DNA of 64,000 bases from Microvirga terrestris (GCF_015694425.1 NZ_JADQDN010000006.1:248001-312000); one strand, 5' to 3'; shown: positions 8,956 to 17,982, counted from the first letter of the stretch. Program-made: numbers and translations. Notes: generated from the letters alone by a model not told the origin.

Positions 8956-10596
8956 TTACGCTGAGCGGAGAACCTCGACGCGGGTTGGCGCCTGATCCTC
9001 AAGGATCATCGCGGCGCCCTTGTCGGCAATCATCAGCGTAGGCGAGTTGGTGTTGCCACTCGTGATCGTCGGCATGATCGATGCATCGATGACGCGAAGA
9101 TTCTCGATGCCGCGGACCCTCAGGCGTGCGTCCGTGACGGCCATCGGGTCACTGTCGGTGCCCATTTTGGCGGTGCCCACAGGATGGAAGATCGTCGTGC
9201 CGATATCCCGTGCACCTTTGAGGAGATCCTCGTCGGTCATGAGCGTTGCACCAGGCTTGTACTCCTCGGGGCGGTATTTCTGGAGCGCCGGCATCGCAAT
9301 GATCTGTCTGACAAGGCGCAGGGCATCCACGGCCACCCGCTGATCCTCATCCGTCGATAGATAGTTCGGACGAATAAACGGAGCCTCTCCGGCTTTGCCA
9401 TTGCGGATCCGAACCGTTCCACGGCTGGTAGGCCGCAGGTTGCACACGCTCGCGGTAAACGCCGGGAAGGGGTGCGGGTCCTCGCCGAATTTGTCGAGCG
9501 AGAGAGGCTGGATGTGGAACTGGAGGTTCGGGGTAGCGTAATCCGAAGAGGAGCGCGTGAAGGCTCCCAGCTGCGAAGGTGCCATGGTGAGCGGGCCTTT
9601 GCGGAAAAGCGCATACTCAAGCGCCATCTGGCCCTTCTTGAACAAGGATCGGTACTCCTCGTTAAGGGTCCGTACGCCGCTGACCTTATAGATGGGGCGC
9701 AGCTGAAGATGATCCTGCAGGTTCTCGCCGACGCCCGGCAGATGGTGGACGACCTCGATTCCATGCTCCTGCAGGAAGGACCCGTTGCCGATCCCGGACA
9801 ATTGCAGGAGCTGCGGCGACGCGATGGCGCCTGCCGACAGAATGACTTCCTTGCGAGCCATAACCCGCCGCAGGCTGCCGTTTTGCTGGATCTCAACGCC
9901 GATGGCGCGCTTACCCTCGAAGAGAATGCGCGTGGCATGGGCGTGGGTCTCCACCTTCAGATTGGGCCGTGACAGGGCCGGCTTGAGGAAACCGCGGGCG
10001 GCCGACCAGCGGCGGCCGTTCTTCTGATTGACGTGGAAGTAGGAAATGCCCTCGTTGCTGCCCGTATTGAAATCGCTCACGCGGGGAATGCCGGCTTCCA
10101 CTGCGGCCTCAATGAAGGAGTCCAGGATCTCCCACTTCATGCGAGGCTCTTCGACACGCCACTCGCCGCCCGCGCCATGGTGTTCGCCCGCGCCAAGGTA
10201 ATGGTCGAGATGCTGCCGGAAGATCGGCCGCACGTCATCCCAGCCCCAGCCATCGAGGCCCATCTGGCGCCAATTGTCGTAATCCTCGCGCTGGCCGCGC
10301 ATGTATATCATGGCATTGATGGCGGAGCAGCCACCCAGGACCTTGCCACGAGGGTAGTTGAGGATGCGGCCGTTCAGGCCCGCTTCGGCCTCGGTCTTAA
10401 GCATCCAGTCGGCGCGCGGGTTGCCGATCGCAAAAAGATAGCCGACCGGGATATGAAACCAGATCCAGTTGTCCTTGCCGCCTGCCTCAAGAAGGCAGAT
10501 CGTGTTGCGCGGATCCTTCGACAGGCGGTTGGCAAGTACGCAGCCGGCGGAACCGGCACCGACGATCACGTAATCGAATGTTTCGCTGTCTGGCAT
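8956..10596 (-). CDS. GMC-family FAD-dependent alcohol oxidoreductase (choline dehydrogenase-like)
   Basis: A 546-residue flavoprotein of the glucose-methanol-choline family. The N-terminus has the ADP-binding motif GAGSAGCVLANRLS and the acidic LLEAGG end of beta-2. The second family signature is seen as YPRGKVLGGCSAINAMIYMR. The C-terminal active-site region reads FHPVGTAKMG ... GNTNSPTLMIADKGA, with the catalytic His/Asn pair. Such enzymes oxidise primary alcohols to aldehydes; choline, polyethylene glycol or other alcohols are possible and cannot be told apart here. The track-length frame begins at a TTG, and I use the in-frame ATG at 10594-10596 (MPDSET). It lies just downstream of livM on the same strand, separated by a stem-loop, so it may be the last gene of the liv operon. 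Confidence 0.88.
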   Translation of the reverse strand: MPDSETFDYVIVGAGSAGCVLANRLSKDPRNTICLLEAGGKDNWIWFHIPVGYLFAIGNPRADWMLKTEAEAGLNGRILNYPRGKVLGGCSAINAMIYMRGQREDYDNWRQMGLDGWGWDDVRPIFRQHLDHYLGAGEHHGAGGEWRVEEPRMKWEILDSFIEAAVEAGIPRVSDFNTGSNEGISYFHVNQKNGRRWSAARGFLKPALSRPNLKVETHAHATRILFEGKRAIGVEIQQNGSLRRVMARKEVILSAGAIASPQLLQLSGIGNGSFLQEHGIEVVHHLPGVGENLQDHLQLRPIYKVSGVRTLNEEYRSLFKKGQMALEYALFRKGPLTMAPSQLGAFTRSSSDYATPNLQFHIQPLSLDKFGEDPHPFPAFTASVCNLRPTSRGTVRIRNGKAGEAPFIRPNYLSTDEDQRVAVDALRLVRQIIAMPALQKYRPEEYKPGATLMTDEDLLKGARDIGTTIFHPVGTAKMGTDSDPMAVTDARLRVRGIENLRVIDASIMPTITSGNTNSPTLMIADKGAAMILEDQAPTRVEVLRSA

Positions 10597-10615
10597 GGTC
10601 CAGCCCAATGAATGA

Positions 10616-10643
10616 GCCGGCGCTCACGGCAGGGAGCGCCGGC
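10616..10643 (-). other. Stem-loop between livM and the GMC oxidoreductase
   Basis: The 8-bp perfect stem GCCGGCGC / GCGCCGGC has a 12-base loop and no T-tract on either side. It is likely an intercistronic mRNA structure or a weak terminator. Confidence 0.4.
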
Positions 10644-10664
10644 AGGGTTCGCGATGCCCCTAAA

Positions 10665-11639
10665 CTACGCAGCGCCTTTCGACCTGCGCTTCATCAGCTC
10701 CAAGATCTCACCCACAATTCCTCGGCGGAACAGCAGCACGCAGATCACAAAGATGATGCCGATCAGCACGAGGACCGGGAAGTCCGAGGCTGCAAGGTAG
10801 TTCTGCAGGGCGATCACCAGGCTGGCTCCGACGATCGGGCCGACCAGGGTGCCGATGCCGCCGAGCAGGGTCATGAGGATCACTTCGCCCGACATCTGCC
10901 ATTGCACGTCGGTCAAGGTCGCGAACTGGAAGACAATCGCCTTCGTGCTGCCCGCAAGCCCTGCCAGCGCCGCTGACATGACGAAGGCGCCGAGCTTGTA
11001 GCGGTCGACCCGGTAGCCGAGCGAGATCGCCCGCCGCTCATTCTCACGGATCGCCTTGAGGATGTTGCCGAAGGGCGAGTGAACGATGCGCCAGATGGCG
11101 AAGAAGCCGAACAGGAAGATCGCGAGCGTCAGATAGTACATGGCCAGCGGCTGGTTCAGATCAACGATACCGAGCAGGTATCCCCGTGGCACCCCCTGGA
11201 TGCCATCCTCGCCGTGGGTGAAGGGCACCTGCAGGCAGATGAAGGCGAACATCTGCGACAAGGCAAGCGTGATCATGGCGAAGTAGATGCCTTGGCGCCG
11301 AATGGCCAGGAAGCCCATCACGAGGCCCATGACGGCAGCGCCTGCGACGCCGAGCAGGATGGCAGCCAGGGGCTCCCATTCCCACACCTTGGCGGCATGG
11401 GCGGTGAAATAGGCGGCCCCGCCGAAGAACGCTGCGTGCCCGAAGGAGAGCAGGCCCACATAGCCGATGAGCAGGTTGAACGCGCAGGCGAACAACGCGA
11501 AGCACAGGATGCTCATCAGGAGCACGGGATAGAAGAAGAACGGAGCCGCCAGGAGAGCCGCGATGGCGACCGCGCCGAGCACGATGGCGGAGGTGCGCAG
11601 CCTCGGCTGCTCTGCGAGATATTCGGTTCCAACAGCCAT
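10665..11639 (-). CDS. livM: Branched-chain amino acid-type ABC transporter permease LivM
   Basis: A 324-residue inner-membrane permease of the HAAT family. It has multiple hydrophobic helices and the LivM hallmark FNLLIGYVGLLSFGHAAFFG near residue 55, plus a cytoplasmic coupling loop (AIRENERRAISLGY) that would contact the LivF/LivG ATPases. The frame is open further upstream, but the extra residues are low-complexity. The ATG at 11637-11639 (MAVGTEY) lies 4 bases after livH and is the natural start. It is the last transport gene of the leftward livK-G-F-H-M operon. The substrate is not fixed by sequence, because this family also takes amides, urea and aromatic acids. Confidence 0.92.
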   Translation of the reverse strand: MAVGTEYLAEQPRLRTSAIVLGAVAIAALLAAPFFFYPVLLMSILCFALFACAFNLLIGYVGLLSFGHAAFFGGAAYFTAHAAKVWEWEPLAAILLGVAGAAVMGLVMGFLAIRRQGIYFAMITLALSQMFAFICLQVPFTHGEDGIQGVPRGYLLGIVDLNQPLAMYYLTLAIFLFGFFAIWRIVHSPFGNILKAIRENERRAISLGYRVDRYKLGAFVMSAALAGLAGSTKAIVFQFATLTDVQWQMSGEVILMTLLGGIGTLVGPIVGASLVIALQNYLAASDFPVLVLIGIIFVICVLLFRRGIVGEILELMKRRSKGAA

Positions 11640-11643
11640 GATG

Positions 11644-12531
11644 CTACTCCTCCCGCCCGAAGAGACCCGCCGGCCTGACGAGCAGAACGATGGCCATAAC
11701 CACGAAAATAACGATGCTCGAGGCTTCCGGATAGAACACCTTCGTGAGCCCTTCGAGGACGCCGAGCACATAGCCCGTCACGATGGCGCCCAGGATCGAG
11801 CCCATGCCGCCGACCACCACCACGGCAAAGACGATGATGATGAGGTTCGAGCCCATGAGCGGGCTCACCTGGTAGATCGGCGCCGCCAGCACGCCCGCAA
11901 GAGCTGCCAGCGCCGCCCCAAGGCCGTAGGTGAGGGTCAGAAGCAGCGGCACGTTCACGCCGAAGGCCTGAACGAGCGTGGCATTCTCGGTTGCTGCACG
12001 GAGATAGGCGCCGAGCCGGGTCTTTTCGATGAGAAGCCAGGTGCCGATGCAGATGACCAGGGAGGCGATCACGACCCAGCCACGGTAGATCGGCAAGTAC
12101 ATGAAGCCCAGATTGACACCCCCTGACAGCTGCGAGGGTGCAGCATAAGGCTGACCGGCGGCCCCGAACCAGTAACGGAACGCGCCTTCAAGAATGAGCG
12201 CGAGGCCGAAGGTCAGGAGAAGGCCATACAGAGGGTCAATGCCATACAGCCGGCTCAGCATGGTGCGTTCGATGACGACCGCAATCACGCCCACGACCAG
12301 AGGCGCTAGGACGAGGGCGAGCCAATAGTTGATGCCGAGCCAGTTCAAGAGCAGGTAGGCGGCGAAGGCGCCCAGCATGTACTGCGCGCCATGGGCGAAG
12401 TTGATGACCCGCAGCAGGCCGAAGATCACCGCCAAGCCGAGGCTCAGCATCGCGTAGAAAGAACCGTTGATCAGGCCGATGAGGATCTGGCCGTAGAGGG
12501 CCGGGGTGGGAATGCCGAAAATGGTACTCAT
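11644..12531 (-). CDS. livH: Branched-chain amino acid-type ABC transporter permease LivH
   Basis: A 295-residue integral membrane permease. The N-terminus (LINGSFYAMLSLGLAVIFGL ... NFAHGAQYMLGAF) is the standard LivH signature, followed by further transmembrane helices and VVVVGGMGSILGAIVTGYVLG near the C-terminus. It forms the membrane channel with LivM. It sits 6 bases after livF and 4 bases before livM, an arrangement typical of one translationally coupled operon. Confidence 0.93.
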   Translation of the reverse strand: MSTIFGIPTPALYGQILIGLINGSFYAMLSLGLAVIFGLLRVINFAHGAQYMLGAFAAYLLLNWLGINYWLALVLAPLVVGVIAVVIERTMLSRLYGIDPLYGLLLTFGLALILEGAFRYWFGAAGQPYAAPSQLSGGVNLGFMYLPIYRGWVVIASLVICIGTWLLIEKTRLGAYLRAATENATLVQAFGVNVPLLLTLTYGLGAALAALAGVLAAPIYQVSPLMGSNLIIIVFAVVVVGGMGSILGAIVTGYVLGVLEGLTKVFYPEASSIVIFVVMAIVLLVRPAGLFGREE

Positions 12532-12537
12532 GATGCT

Positions 12538-13245
12538 CTACACCCCAAGAACTTCGTGAAGTTCGTCCATGCGCGCATCGAGTTCGTGCCCGGGGAACGA
12601 GTTCACCATACGCCCATCCTCCATGAGGTAAAAGCGGTCGGCGACCTTCTTCGCGAAGCGGAAGTTCTGTTCGACCAGGAGGATCGTCATGCCGCGCTTC
12701 TTGAGTTCAACCAGCACGTCGCCGATCCGCTGGACGATCACGGGAGCCAAGCCTTCCGTCGGCTCGTCGAGGAGAATGACCTTCGCGCCTGTGCGCAGCA
12801 CGCGGGCGATGGCAAGCATCTGCTGCTCGCCGCCCGAGAGCTTTGTGCCCTGGCTTGAGCGTCGTTCATAGAGATTGGGGAAGAGCGTGTAGATCTCCTC
12901 CACGCTCATGCCGCTGTCCGACACGGTCGGCGGGAGCGTGAGGTTCTCGGATACGTTGAGGCTTGCGAAGATGCCGCGCTCCTCGGGCACGTAGCCGAGG
13001 CCCGCCTGGGCGACCTTGTGCAAAGGCAGACTCAGGAGATTCTTGCCGCGCAGCCGAATGACACCCTCGCGGCGGCGCAGGATGCCCATGATCGCGCGCA
13101 GCGTCGTGGTCTTGCCGGCACCGTTGCGGCCAAGCAGCGTGACGGTCTCACCCTCGCGGATGTCGAGATCGACCCCATGCAGGACATGACTTTCGCCGTA
13201 CCAGGCATTGAGGCCGCGGACTTCGAGGAGAGGAGCGCTACTCAT
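12538..13245 (-). CDS. livF: ABC transporter ATP-binding protein LivF
   Basis: A 235-residue ATPase with Walker A GRNGAGKTT, a Q-loop, the signature motif LSGGEQQMLAIARVL, Walker B VILLDEPTEGL and a switch His in LLVEQNF-type context. It powers the LivHM permease together with LivG. The ATG at 13243-13245 (MSSAPLLEV) is chosen; it overlaps the end of livG by 8 bases. The longer open frame upstream is an out-of-frame shadow of livG. Confidence 0.93.
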   Translation of the reverse strand: MSSAPLLEVRGLNAWYGESHVLHGVDLDIREGETVTLLGRNGAGKTTTLRAIMGILRRREGVIRLRGKNLLSLPLHKVAQAGLGYVPEERGIFASLNVSENLTLPPTVSDSGMSVEEIYTLFPNLYERRSSQGTKLSGGEQQMLAIARVLRTGAKVILLDEPTEGLAPVIVQRIGDVLVELKKRGMTILLVEQNFRFAKKVADRFYLMEDGRMVNSFPGHELDARMDELHEVLGV

Positions 13246-14047
13246 GCTCGGTTCCCATATAGGCTTCCCGCACGCGCGGGTCCTGGCTGACTTTGTCGTA
13301 GGACCCATCAGACAGGATTTCGCCGCGGGCCAGAACAGTGACGCGGTCGCAGAGGTCGGCGACGACATTCAGGTTGTGCTCGACCATGAGCACGGTGCGG
13401 TTCTTGGCGATACGCCGGATCAGATCTGAGATGCGCCCGATATCCTCGTGGCCCATGCCGGCCATCGGTTCGTCGAGCAGCAGCATGGCCGGGTCGAGCG
13501 CGAGCGTCGTTGCGATCTCGAGCGCACGCTTGCGGCCGTAGGACAGCTCGGCGGCCGTCAGGTCCCTGTAGGAGGAGAGATTGACCGCATCGATCAGCTC
13601 CATGGCCCGCTCGTCAAGGGCGGAGAGTGCATTGGATGAGCGCCAGAACTGGGTTGCGAGGCCCGATGGGCGCTGCAATGCCACGCGCACGTTGTCGAGC
13701 ACGGTCAGATGGGGAAACACCGCCGAAATCTGGAAGGAACGCACGAGCCCCAGGCGGGCAACCTCGGCCGCTTTCAGACGGGTGATGTCCGCGCCTTTGA
13801 ATGTGATCTGCCCGCGGGTGGGGGTAAGAAACTTGGTGAGGAGGTTGAAAACCGTGGTTTTGCCCGCGCCGTTCGGGCCGATGAGGGCATGGATCGTGCC
13901 TTCGTTGACGGACAGGGTCACGTCCTTCACGGCCACGAAGCCACGAAACTCCATGGTGAGCCCGGTAGCGTTGAGGATGGGTTGCGTACTGACCATAGGG
14001 TTCGGCCGAGACTCTCTGGGTAGGGCGATCGTTGGTTCAGGCATCAT
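13238..14047 (-). CDS. livG: ABC transporter ATP-binding protein LivG
   Basis: A 269-residue ATPase with Walker A GPNGAGKTT, the LivG-type insert after the Q-loop (LVRSFQISAVFPHLTVLDNV), a somewhat unusual signature sequence LSYGRKRALEIATTLA, and Walker B MLLLDEPMAGMG. Two starts are plausible: the double ATG at 14045-14047, or the ATG at 13994-13996 (MVSTQPIL), which gives the more usual N-terminus. Neither has a strong Shine-Dalgarno. It is the second gene of the operon, separated from livK by a perfect 26-bp palindrome. Confidence 0.91.
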   Translation of the reverse strand: MMPEPTIALPRESRPNPMVSTQPILNATGLTMEFRGFVAVKDVTLSVNEGTIHALIGPNGAGKTTVFNLLTKFLTPTRGQITFKGADITRLKAAEVARLGLVRSFQISAVFPHLTVLDNVRVALQRPSGLATQFWRSSNALSALDERAMELIDAVNLSSYRDLTAAELSYGRKRALEIATTLALDPAMLLLDEPMAGMGHEDIGRISDLIRRIAKNRTVLMVEHNLNVVADLCDRVTVLARGEILSDGSYDKVSQDPRVREAYMGTEHE

Positions 14048-14081
14048 GGGCGGTGTCAGCAGCTATCGCCAGACAGCAATA

Positions 14082-14107
14082 GAGGTGGGGCAGCGCTGCC
14101 CCACCTC
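14082..14107 (-). other. Perfect 26-bp palindrome between livK and livG
   Basis: GAGGTGGGGCAGC is followed directly by its exact reverse complement. On the leftward transcript it forms a 13-bp G/C-rich stem just after the livK stop, with no U-tract. Such structures after binding-protein genes commonly stabilise the upstream message and reduce transporter expression relative to the binding protein; that role is inferred here. Confidence 0.6.
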
Positions 14108-14118
14108 GTTCGAGATGC

Positions 14119-15327
14119 TTATTGCGTGACCTGGCAGCCGCTGTCGGCAGCCTTCATGTAGGCGCTGTCGCCGGGGATCTTGGCGAGCTGCTTGTACATG
14201 TCCCAATCGCTCTTGCTTTCCTCCGGCTTCTTCACCTGGAAGAGATACATGTCATAGACCATGCGGCCGTTCGGCAGCACCTTGCCGTTCTTGGCGAAGA
14301 CGTCCTGAACGGGCATCTCATGCAGGAGCTTGGCAACCGGTTCGGTCGCATCCGAGCCGGCCTTCTCGACAGCCTTGAGATACTGCGTCACGGCCGAGTA
14401 GGTGCCCATATGGATCATGTTCGGCATGCGGCCGGTCTTGTCCATGAACTTCTTCGCGAAGGCACGGTTCTCGTCGCTCTGATCCCAGTACCAGCCTTCC
14501 GTGAGGGTCAGGCCCTGTGCAGCCTTCAAGCCCAGACCCTTCACCTCGGCCAGCGTGAAGAGAAGTGCCGCAAGACGCGTGCCGCCCTGGGTGATGCCGA
14601 ATTCGGCCGCCTGCTTGATGGCATTGGCAGTATCGAGGCCCGCATTGGCCATGCCGATGACGTTCGCGCCGGAGCTCTGCGCCTGGAGCAGGAAGGACGA
14701 ATAGTCGGTGGCTGCCAGCGGATGGCGCACGGCACCGACCACTTGGCCGCCCTTCGACTTCACGAACTTCGAGGTCTGATCCTCGAGCGAGTAGCCGAAG
14801 GCGTAGTCGGCCGTGAGGAAGAACCACTTGTTGCCGCCGTTCTCCACCAGCGCGCCACCGGTGCCGACCGCGAGTGCATGGGTGTCATAGGCCCAGTGGA
14901 AGCCATAGGGGGAGCACTGCTTGCCGGTGAGGTCGGTTGTCGCCGCACCGGTCGTCATGGTGATCTTCTTCTTGTCCTTGGACAGGCCCTGAACGGCCAG
15001 AGCCACCGAGGAGGTCGTCAGCTCCATAATGGCATCGACCTTTTCGGTATCGTACCACTGACGGGCGATGCTGGCGGCCACGTCAGGCTTGTTCTGATGG
15101 TCGGCACTCACGATCTCGACCGGTACGCCGAGCACCTTGCCGCCGTGATCCTGCACCGCCATGCGAGCGGCTTCCACCGAGGACTTGCCGCCGAAATCGG
15201 CATAGACGCCGGACTGATCGTTCAGGATGCCGATCTTGACCACGCCGTCGGACGCCTGCTGAGCGTAGGCGGATGAGGCCAGGGCCGTGCAGCTGACAGC
15301 AAACAGAAGCTTATTGAGGATACGCAT
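14119..15327 (-). CDS. Periplasmic branched-chain amino acid-type substrate-binding protein
   Basis: A 402-residue Leu/Ile/Val-binding-protein-like (type I periplasmic) receptor. A signal peptide is clear (MRILNKLLFAVSCTALASSAYA, cleaved before QQASDG). The mature protein begins VVKIGILNDQSGVYADFGG, typical of family members that bind amides or carboxylic acids as well as amino acids. The start at 15325-15327 has a strong ribosome binding site (GGAAGGAA). It is the first gene of the liv operon, and an inverted repeat lies 25 bases upstream. The ligand is unknown; the linked alcohol and aldehyde oxidising enzymes make a non-amino-acid ligand worth considering. Confidence 0.9.
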   Translation of the reverse strand: MRILNKLLFAVSCTALASSAYAQQASDGVVKIGILNDQSGVYADFGGKSSVEAARMAVQDHGGKVLGVPVEIVSADHQNKPDVAASIARQWYDTEKVDAIMELTTSSVALAVQGLSKDKKKITMTTGAATTDLTGKQCSPYGFHWAYDTHALAVGTGGALVENGGNKWFFLTADYAFGYSLEDQTSKFVKSKGGQVVGAVRHPLAATDYSSFLLQAQSSGANVIGMANAGLDTANAIKQAAEFGITQGGTRLAALLFTLAEVKGLGLKAAQGLTLTEGWYWDQSDENRAFAKKFMDKTGRMPNMIHMGTYSAVTQYLKAVEKAGSDATEPVAKLLHEMPVQDVFAKNGKVLPNGRMVYDMYLFQVKKPEESKSDWDMYKQLAKIPGDSAYMKAADSGCQVTQ

Positions 15328-15634
15328 CGATTTCCTTCCCTTTATTCTCAAGGCAGATTGATCTGCCCTTGCTGGAGCCGCAGCATAAGGCGTGCGGTCG
15401 ATGGTCAGAAAGGTACAGACACTTCGTCCCCGATCAATGACGGGAGCGGTCATCCTTAAGTCGCAGGGGTCTTTGATTTTTTATCTTAATTTCAGGCTTC
15501 GAGCGTCACGGTCTCAGAAACGTGACTGTTCCTGAGGCAATCCAGTCTTGCATCTCCGGCGGTTCACAAGCCTGTGGGCGCCCCTTATATCACCATCAGA
15601 TTTCGGTCCTCGCTTTCCTCGATGGAGTCCTATC
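15328..15634. promoter_or_regulatory. Divergent control region, livK operon / aldehyde dehydrogenase
   Basis: About 307 bases between two divergent genes. Two inverted repeats stand out: GGCAGAT-TG-ATCTGCC at 15352-15367, 25 bases upstream of the livK start, and GTCACG-N10-CGTGAC at 15505-15526 in the middle. Either could be an operator shared by the two transcription units. No classical sigma-70 boxes were assigned with confidence. Confidence 0.4.
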
Positions 15635-17125
15635 ATGACTGCACATGCTAAACCTCTGGACCGCCGTGTTCTGGACCTCAAAGATCCATCGTTGCTGGTG
15701 GACCGGGCGTATGTGGCGGGGGCGTGGGTGGGGGCTTCCGACGGGCGCACCTTCCCGGTCACCGATCCGTTCGACGGCGCTGTCATCCTGGAGCTGCCCG
15801 ATCTCGATGTCACGGCCGCCCGCCGGGCCATCGACACGGCGCATGCGGTGCAGAAAGACTGGGCACGGCGCACCGCCAAGGAGCGCAGCGCCATCCTGCG
15901 CCGCTGGTACGACCTCATCATCGAGAACGCCGACGATCTGGCCCTCATCCTCACCACCGAGCAGGGCAAGCCCCTGGCGGAGGCCAAGGGCGAGGTGATC
16001 TCGAACGCGGCCTATATCGAGTGGTTCGCCGAGGAAGCCAAGCGCATCGACGGCGACATCATTCCCGGGGCCAGCCCGTCCCAGCGCATCCTGGTGCTCA
16101 AGCAGCCCGTGGGGGTGTGCGCGGCCATCACGCCCTGGAACTTTCCCAATGGCATGATCACCCGCAAGGTCGGCCCGGCGCTGGCGGCTGGCTGCACCAT
16201 GGTGCTCAAGCCCGCAGCCCAGACCCCGCTCTCGGCCCTGGCGCTCGCCGTGCTCGCCGAGCGGGCCGGCGTGCCCAAGGGTGCCTTCTCGGTGATCACC
16301 ACCACGGACGCCAAGCCTGTAGGCGAGGAGTTCTGCCACAACCCTAAGGTGGCCAAGATCACGTTCACCGGTTCCACCAATGTGGGCCGCTGGCTCATGC
16401 GTGAAGCCGGCGACAGCATCAAGCGCCTGTCGCTGGAGCTGGGGGGCAACGCGCCGTTCATCGTGTTCGACGATGCCGATCTCGATGCGGCGGTGGAAGG
16501 CGCGTTGGCATCCAAGTTCCGCAATGCGGGCCAGACCTGCGTGTGCGCCAACCGGATCTACGTGCAGGAAAGCGTGGCCGGGGCCTTTGCCGAAAAGCTC
16601 GCCACGAAGGCCAATGCGCTCAAGCTCGGGCGGGGTACGGAAGAGGGCGTGGCCATGGGGCCGCTGATCGACGAACGCGCTGTGGCCAAGATGGAGGAGC
16701 ATGTGGCCGACGCGCTTGCCAAGGGCGGTCAGGTGCTGGTGGGCGGCAAGCGCTCGAGCTTGGGCAGCACGTTCTTTGAGCCGACAGTGATGACAGGCAT
16801 CACACAAGCCATGAAGGTGACCAAGGAGGAGACGTTTGCGCCGCTGGCGCCGATCATCACGTTCAAGGACGAAGCTGAGGTGATCGGGATGGCCAATGCG
16901 ACGGAGTTCGGGCTGGCGTCGTACTTCTATGCCAAGGACATGGCGCGTGTGTGGCGTGTGGCGGAGGCTTTGGAGAGCGGCATGGTGGGGGTGAACACGC
17001 CGGCGCTCGCCAATGAGATGGCGCCGTTTGGCGGGGTGAAACAGTCGGGCTTAGGCCGCGAGGGCTCCAAGTACGGCATCGAGGGCTTTCTCGAGATCAA
17101 ATACATCAACCTCGCAGGTCTGTAA
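15635..17125 (+). CDS. gabD: NAD(P)-dependent succinate-semialdehyde dehydrogenase-type enzyme
   Basis: A 496-residue aldehyde dehydrogenase. The catalytic Cys is in NAGQTCVCANRIYVQ, the general base Glu in LELGGNAPFIVF, the Asn of the oxyanion hole in TPWNFPNGM, and the cofactor motif GSTNVGRWLM is present. Length and motifs match the GabD class, which oxidises succinate semialdehyde to succinate; related enzymes act on glutarate semialdehyde or other short aldehydes. The start ATG at 15635 follows GGAG; the open frame from 15548 is probably untranslated leader. It diverges from the liv operon, which carries an alcohol oxidoreductase, so it may oxidise an aldehyde from the same pathway. A strong terminator follows. 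Confidence 0.88.
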   Translation: MTAHAKPLDRRVLDLKDPSLLVDRAYVAGAWVGASDGRTFPVTDPFDGAVILELPDLDVTAARRAIDTAHAVQKDWARRTAKERSAILRRWYDLIIENADDLALILTTEQGKPLAEAKGEVISNAAYIEWFAEEAKRIDGDIIPGASPSQRILVLKQPVGVCAAITPWNFPNGMITRKVGPALAAGCTMVLKPAAQTPLSALALAVLAERAGVPKGAFSVITTTDAKPVGEEFCHNPKVAKITFTGSTNVGRWLMREAGDSIKRLSLELGGNAPFIVFDDADLDAAVEGALASKFRNAGQTCVCANRIYVQESVAGAFAEKLATKANALKLGRGTEEGVAMGPLIDERAVAKMEEHVADALAKGGQVLVGGKRSSLGSTFFEPTVMTGITQAMKVTKEETFAPLAPIITFKDEAEVIGMANATEFGLASYFYAKDMARVWRVAEALESGMVGVNTPALANEMAPFGGVKQSGLGREGSKYGIEGFLEIKYINLAGL

Positions 17126-17148
17126 GCCAGGCTCCGACAACAGAGGTA

Positions 17149-17169
17149 AAGCCCCGCATCGCGGGGCTT
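17149..17169. terminator. Bidirectional intrinsic terminator
   Basis: AAGCCCCGC-ATC-GCGGGGCTT lies between the convergent aldehyde dehydrogenase and HAD genes. It is followed by TATTCTTTGATT on the plus strand; on the minus strand the stem is followed by TACCTCTG, so it is stronger rightward. Confidence 0.75.
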
Positions 17170-17181
17170 ATTCTTTGATTC

Positions 17182-17982
17182 TTAAGCGGTTTTCGTCTTG
17201 AGCAGCAGGTCCGCAAGTTCTGCGAAGCCGTCTCCCGAGTGACCGTCCGTGATATAGGCGGGCTTATGCTTCAGCCGGTGTGCGAAGGCGTGAATGTTGG
17301 CGACGCCCACGCTCAAAGGGAACGCCTCGAACATGGGTTCGTCATTGGGCGAGTCGCCCGCATAGATCACGGCGTTCTTCGCCTGCTCCCAACCCATGCC
17401 GAACACATCTGCCAGCAGGGTTTTGGCCATGCTGAGCTTGTTGTAGTCGCCGAACCAGCCGTTCACGTGGATCGAGCTCACCTTCGCCTGCGCGCCGGCC
17501 TTCTCGAAGATGGACACGATCCGGTCCACTTCCGTTTCCGGCAGAGCCGGCACGTCCTCGCAGAAGTCGATGGCGAGATCGGCGAGGCGATAGGCTTGAT
17601 CGCTGGCCAGGGCTGAGCCCGGCACGGCAGCCAGCACCTCCTTCTCGATGGCATCGAGCCGGGTCCGGTTCCGCCTCAGCTCCTCGGGGCTGGCCCAGAA
17701 ATGCTGCTGCATGGTTTTCCGCTCGCGATCATAGCGGAAGTAGAAGGCGCCGTTCTCGCCCACCACCGCATCCACCGGCCACATGCGGGCGATGTGATCG
17801 CACCAGCCGGCGGGCCGGCCGGTGACCGGGATGACGATGAAGCCCGCATGATGCAGCGCTTCAAGTGCGCCATAGGCCTTTGCCGTCAGCAGGCCCTCCG
17901 TCGTCACCGTGTCGTCGATGTCGGTCAGCACCACGCGAATGGAGCGCGCAGCGGCCAGCGGAAGCTGCGAGAGAGGCTTCAT
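17182..17982 (-). CDS. HAD-superfamily hydrolase (Cof/IIB type phosphatase)
   Basis: A 266-residue HAD phosphatase. Motif I is DIDDTVTTEG near residue 20, where the first Asp is the nucleophile and the second the general acid. Motif II lies in VIPVTGRPAGW. The lysine of motif III and the motif IV acidic pair in YAGDSPNDEPMF are visible. A large cap between motifs II and III is typical of the IIB/Cof group that dephosphorylates sugar phosphates or, in some members, mannosyl-3-phosphoglycerate. The substrate is unknown. The ATG at 17980-17982 gives a normal N-terminus; the longer frame is leader. It diverges from a glycerate kinase gene, which fits phosphoglycerate or sugar-phosphate metabolism but does not prove it. 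Confidence 0.8.
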   Translation of the reverse strand: MKPLSQLPLAAARSIRVVLTDIDDTVTTEGLLTAKAYGALEALHHAGFIVIPVTGRPAGWCDHIARMWPVDAVVGENGAFYFRYDRERKTMQQHFWASPEELRRNRTRLDAIEKEVLAAVPGSALASDQAYRLADLAIDFCEDVPALPETEVDRIVSIFEKAGAQAKVSSIHVNGWFGDYNKLSMAKTLLADVFGMGWEQAKNAVIYAGDSPNDEPMFEAFPLSVGVANIHAFAHRLKHKPAYITDGHSGDGFAELADLLLKTKTA

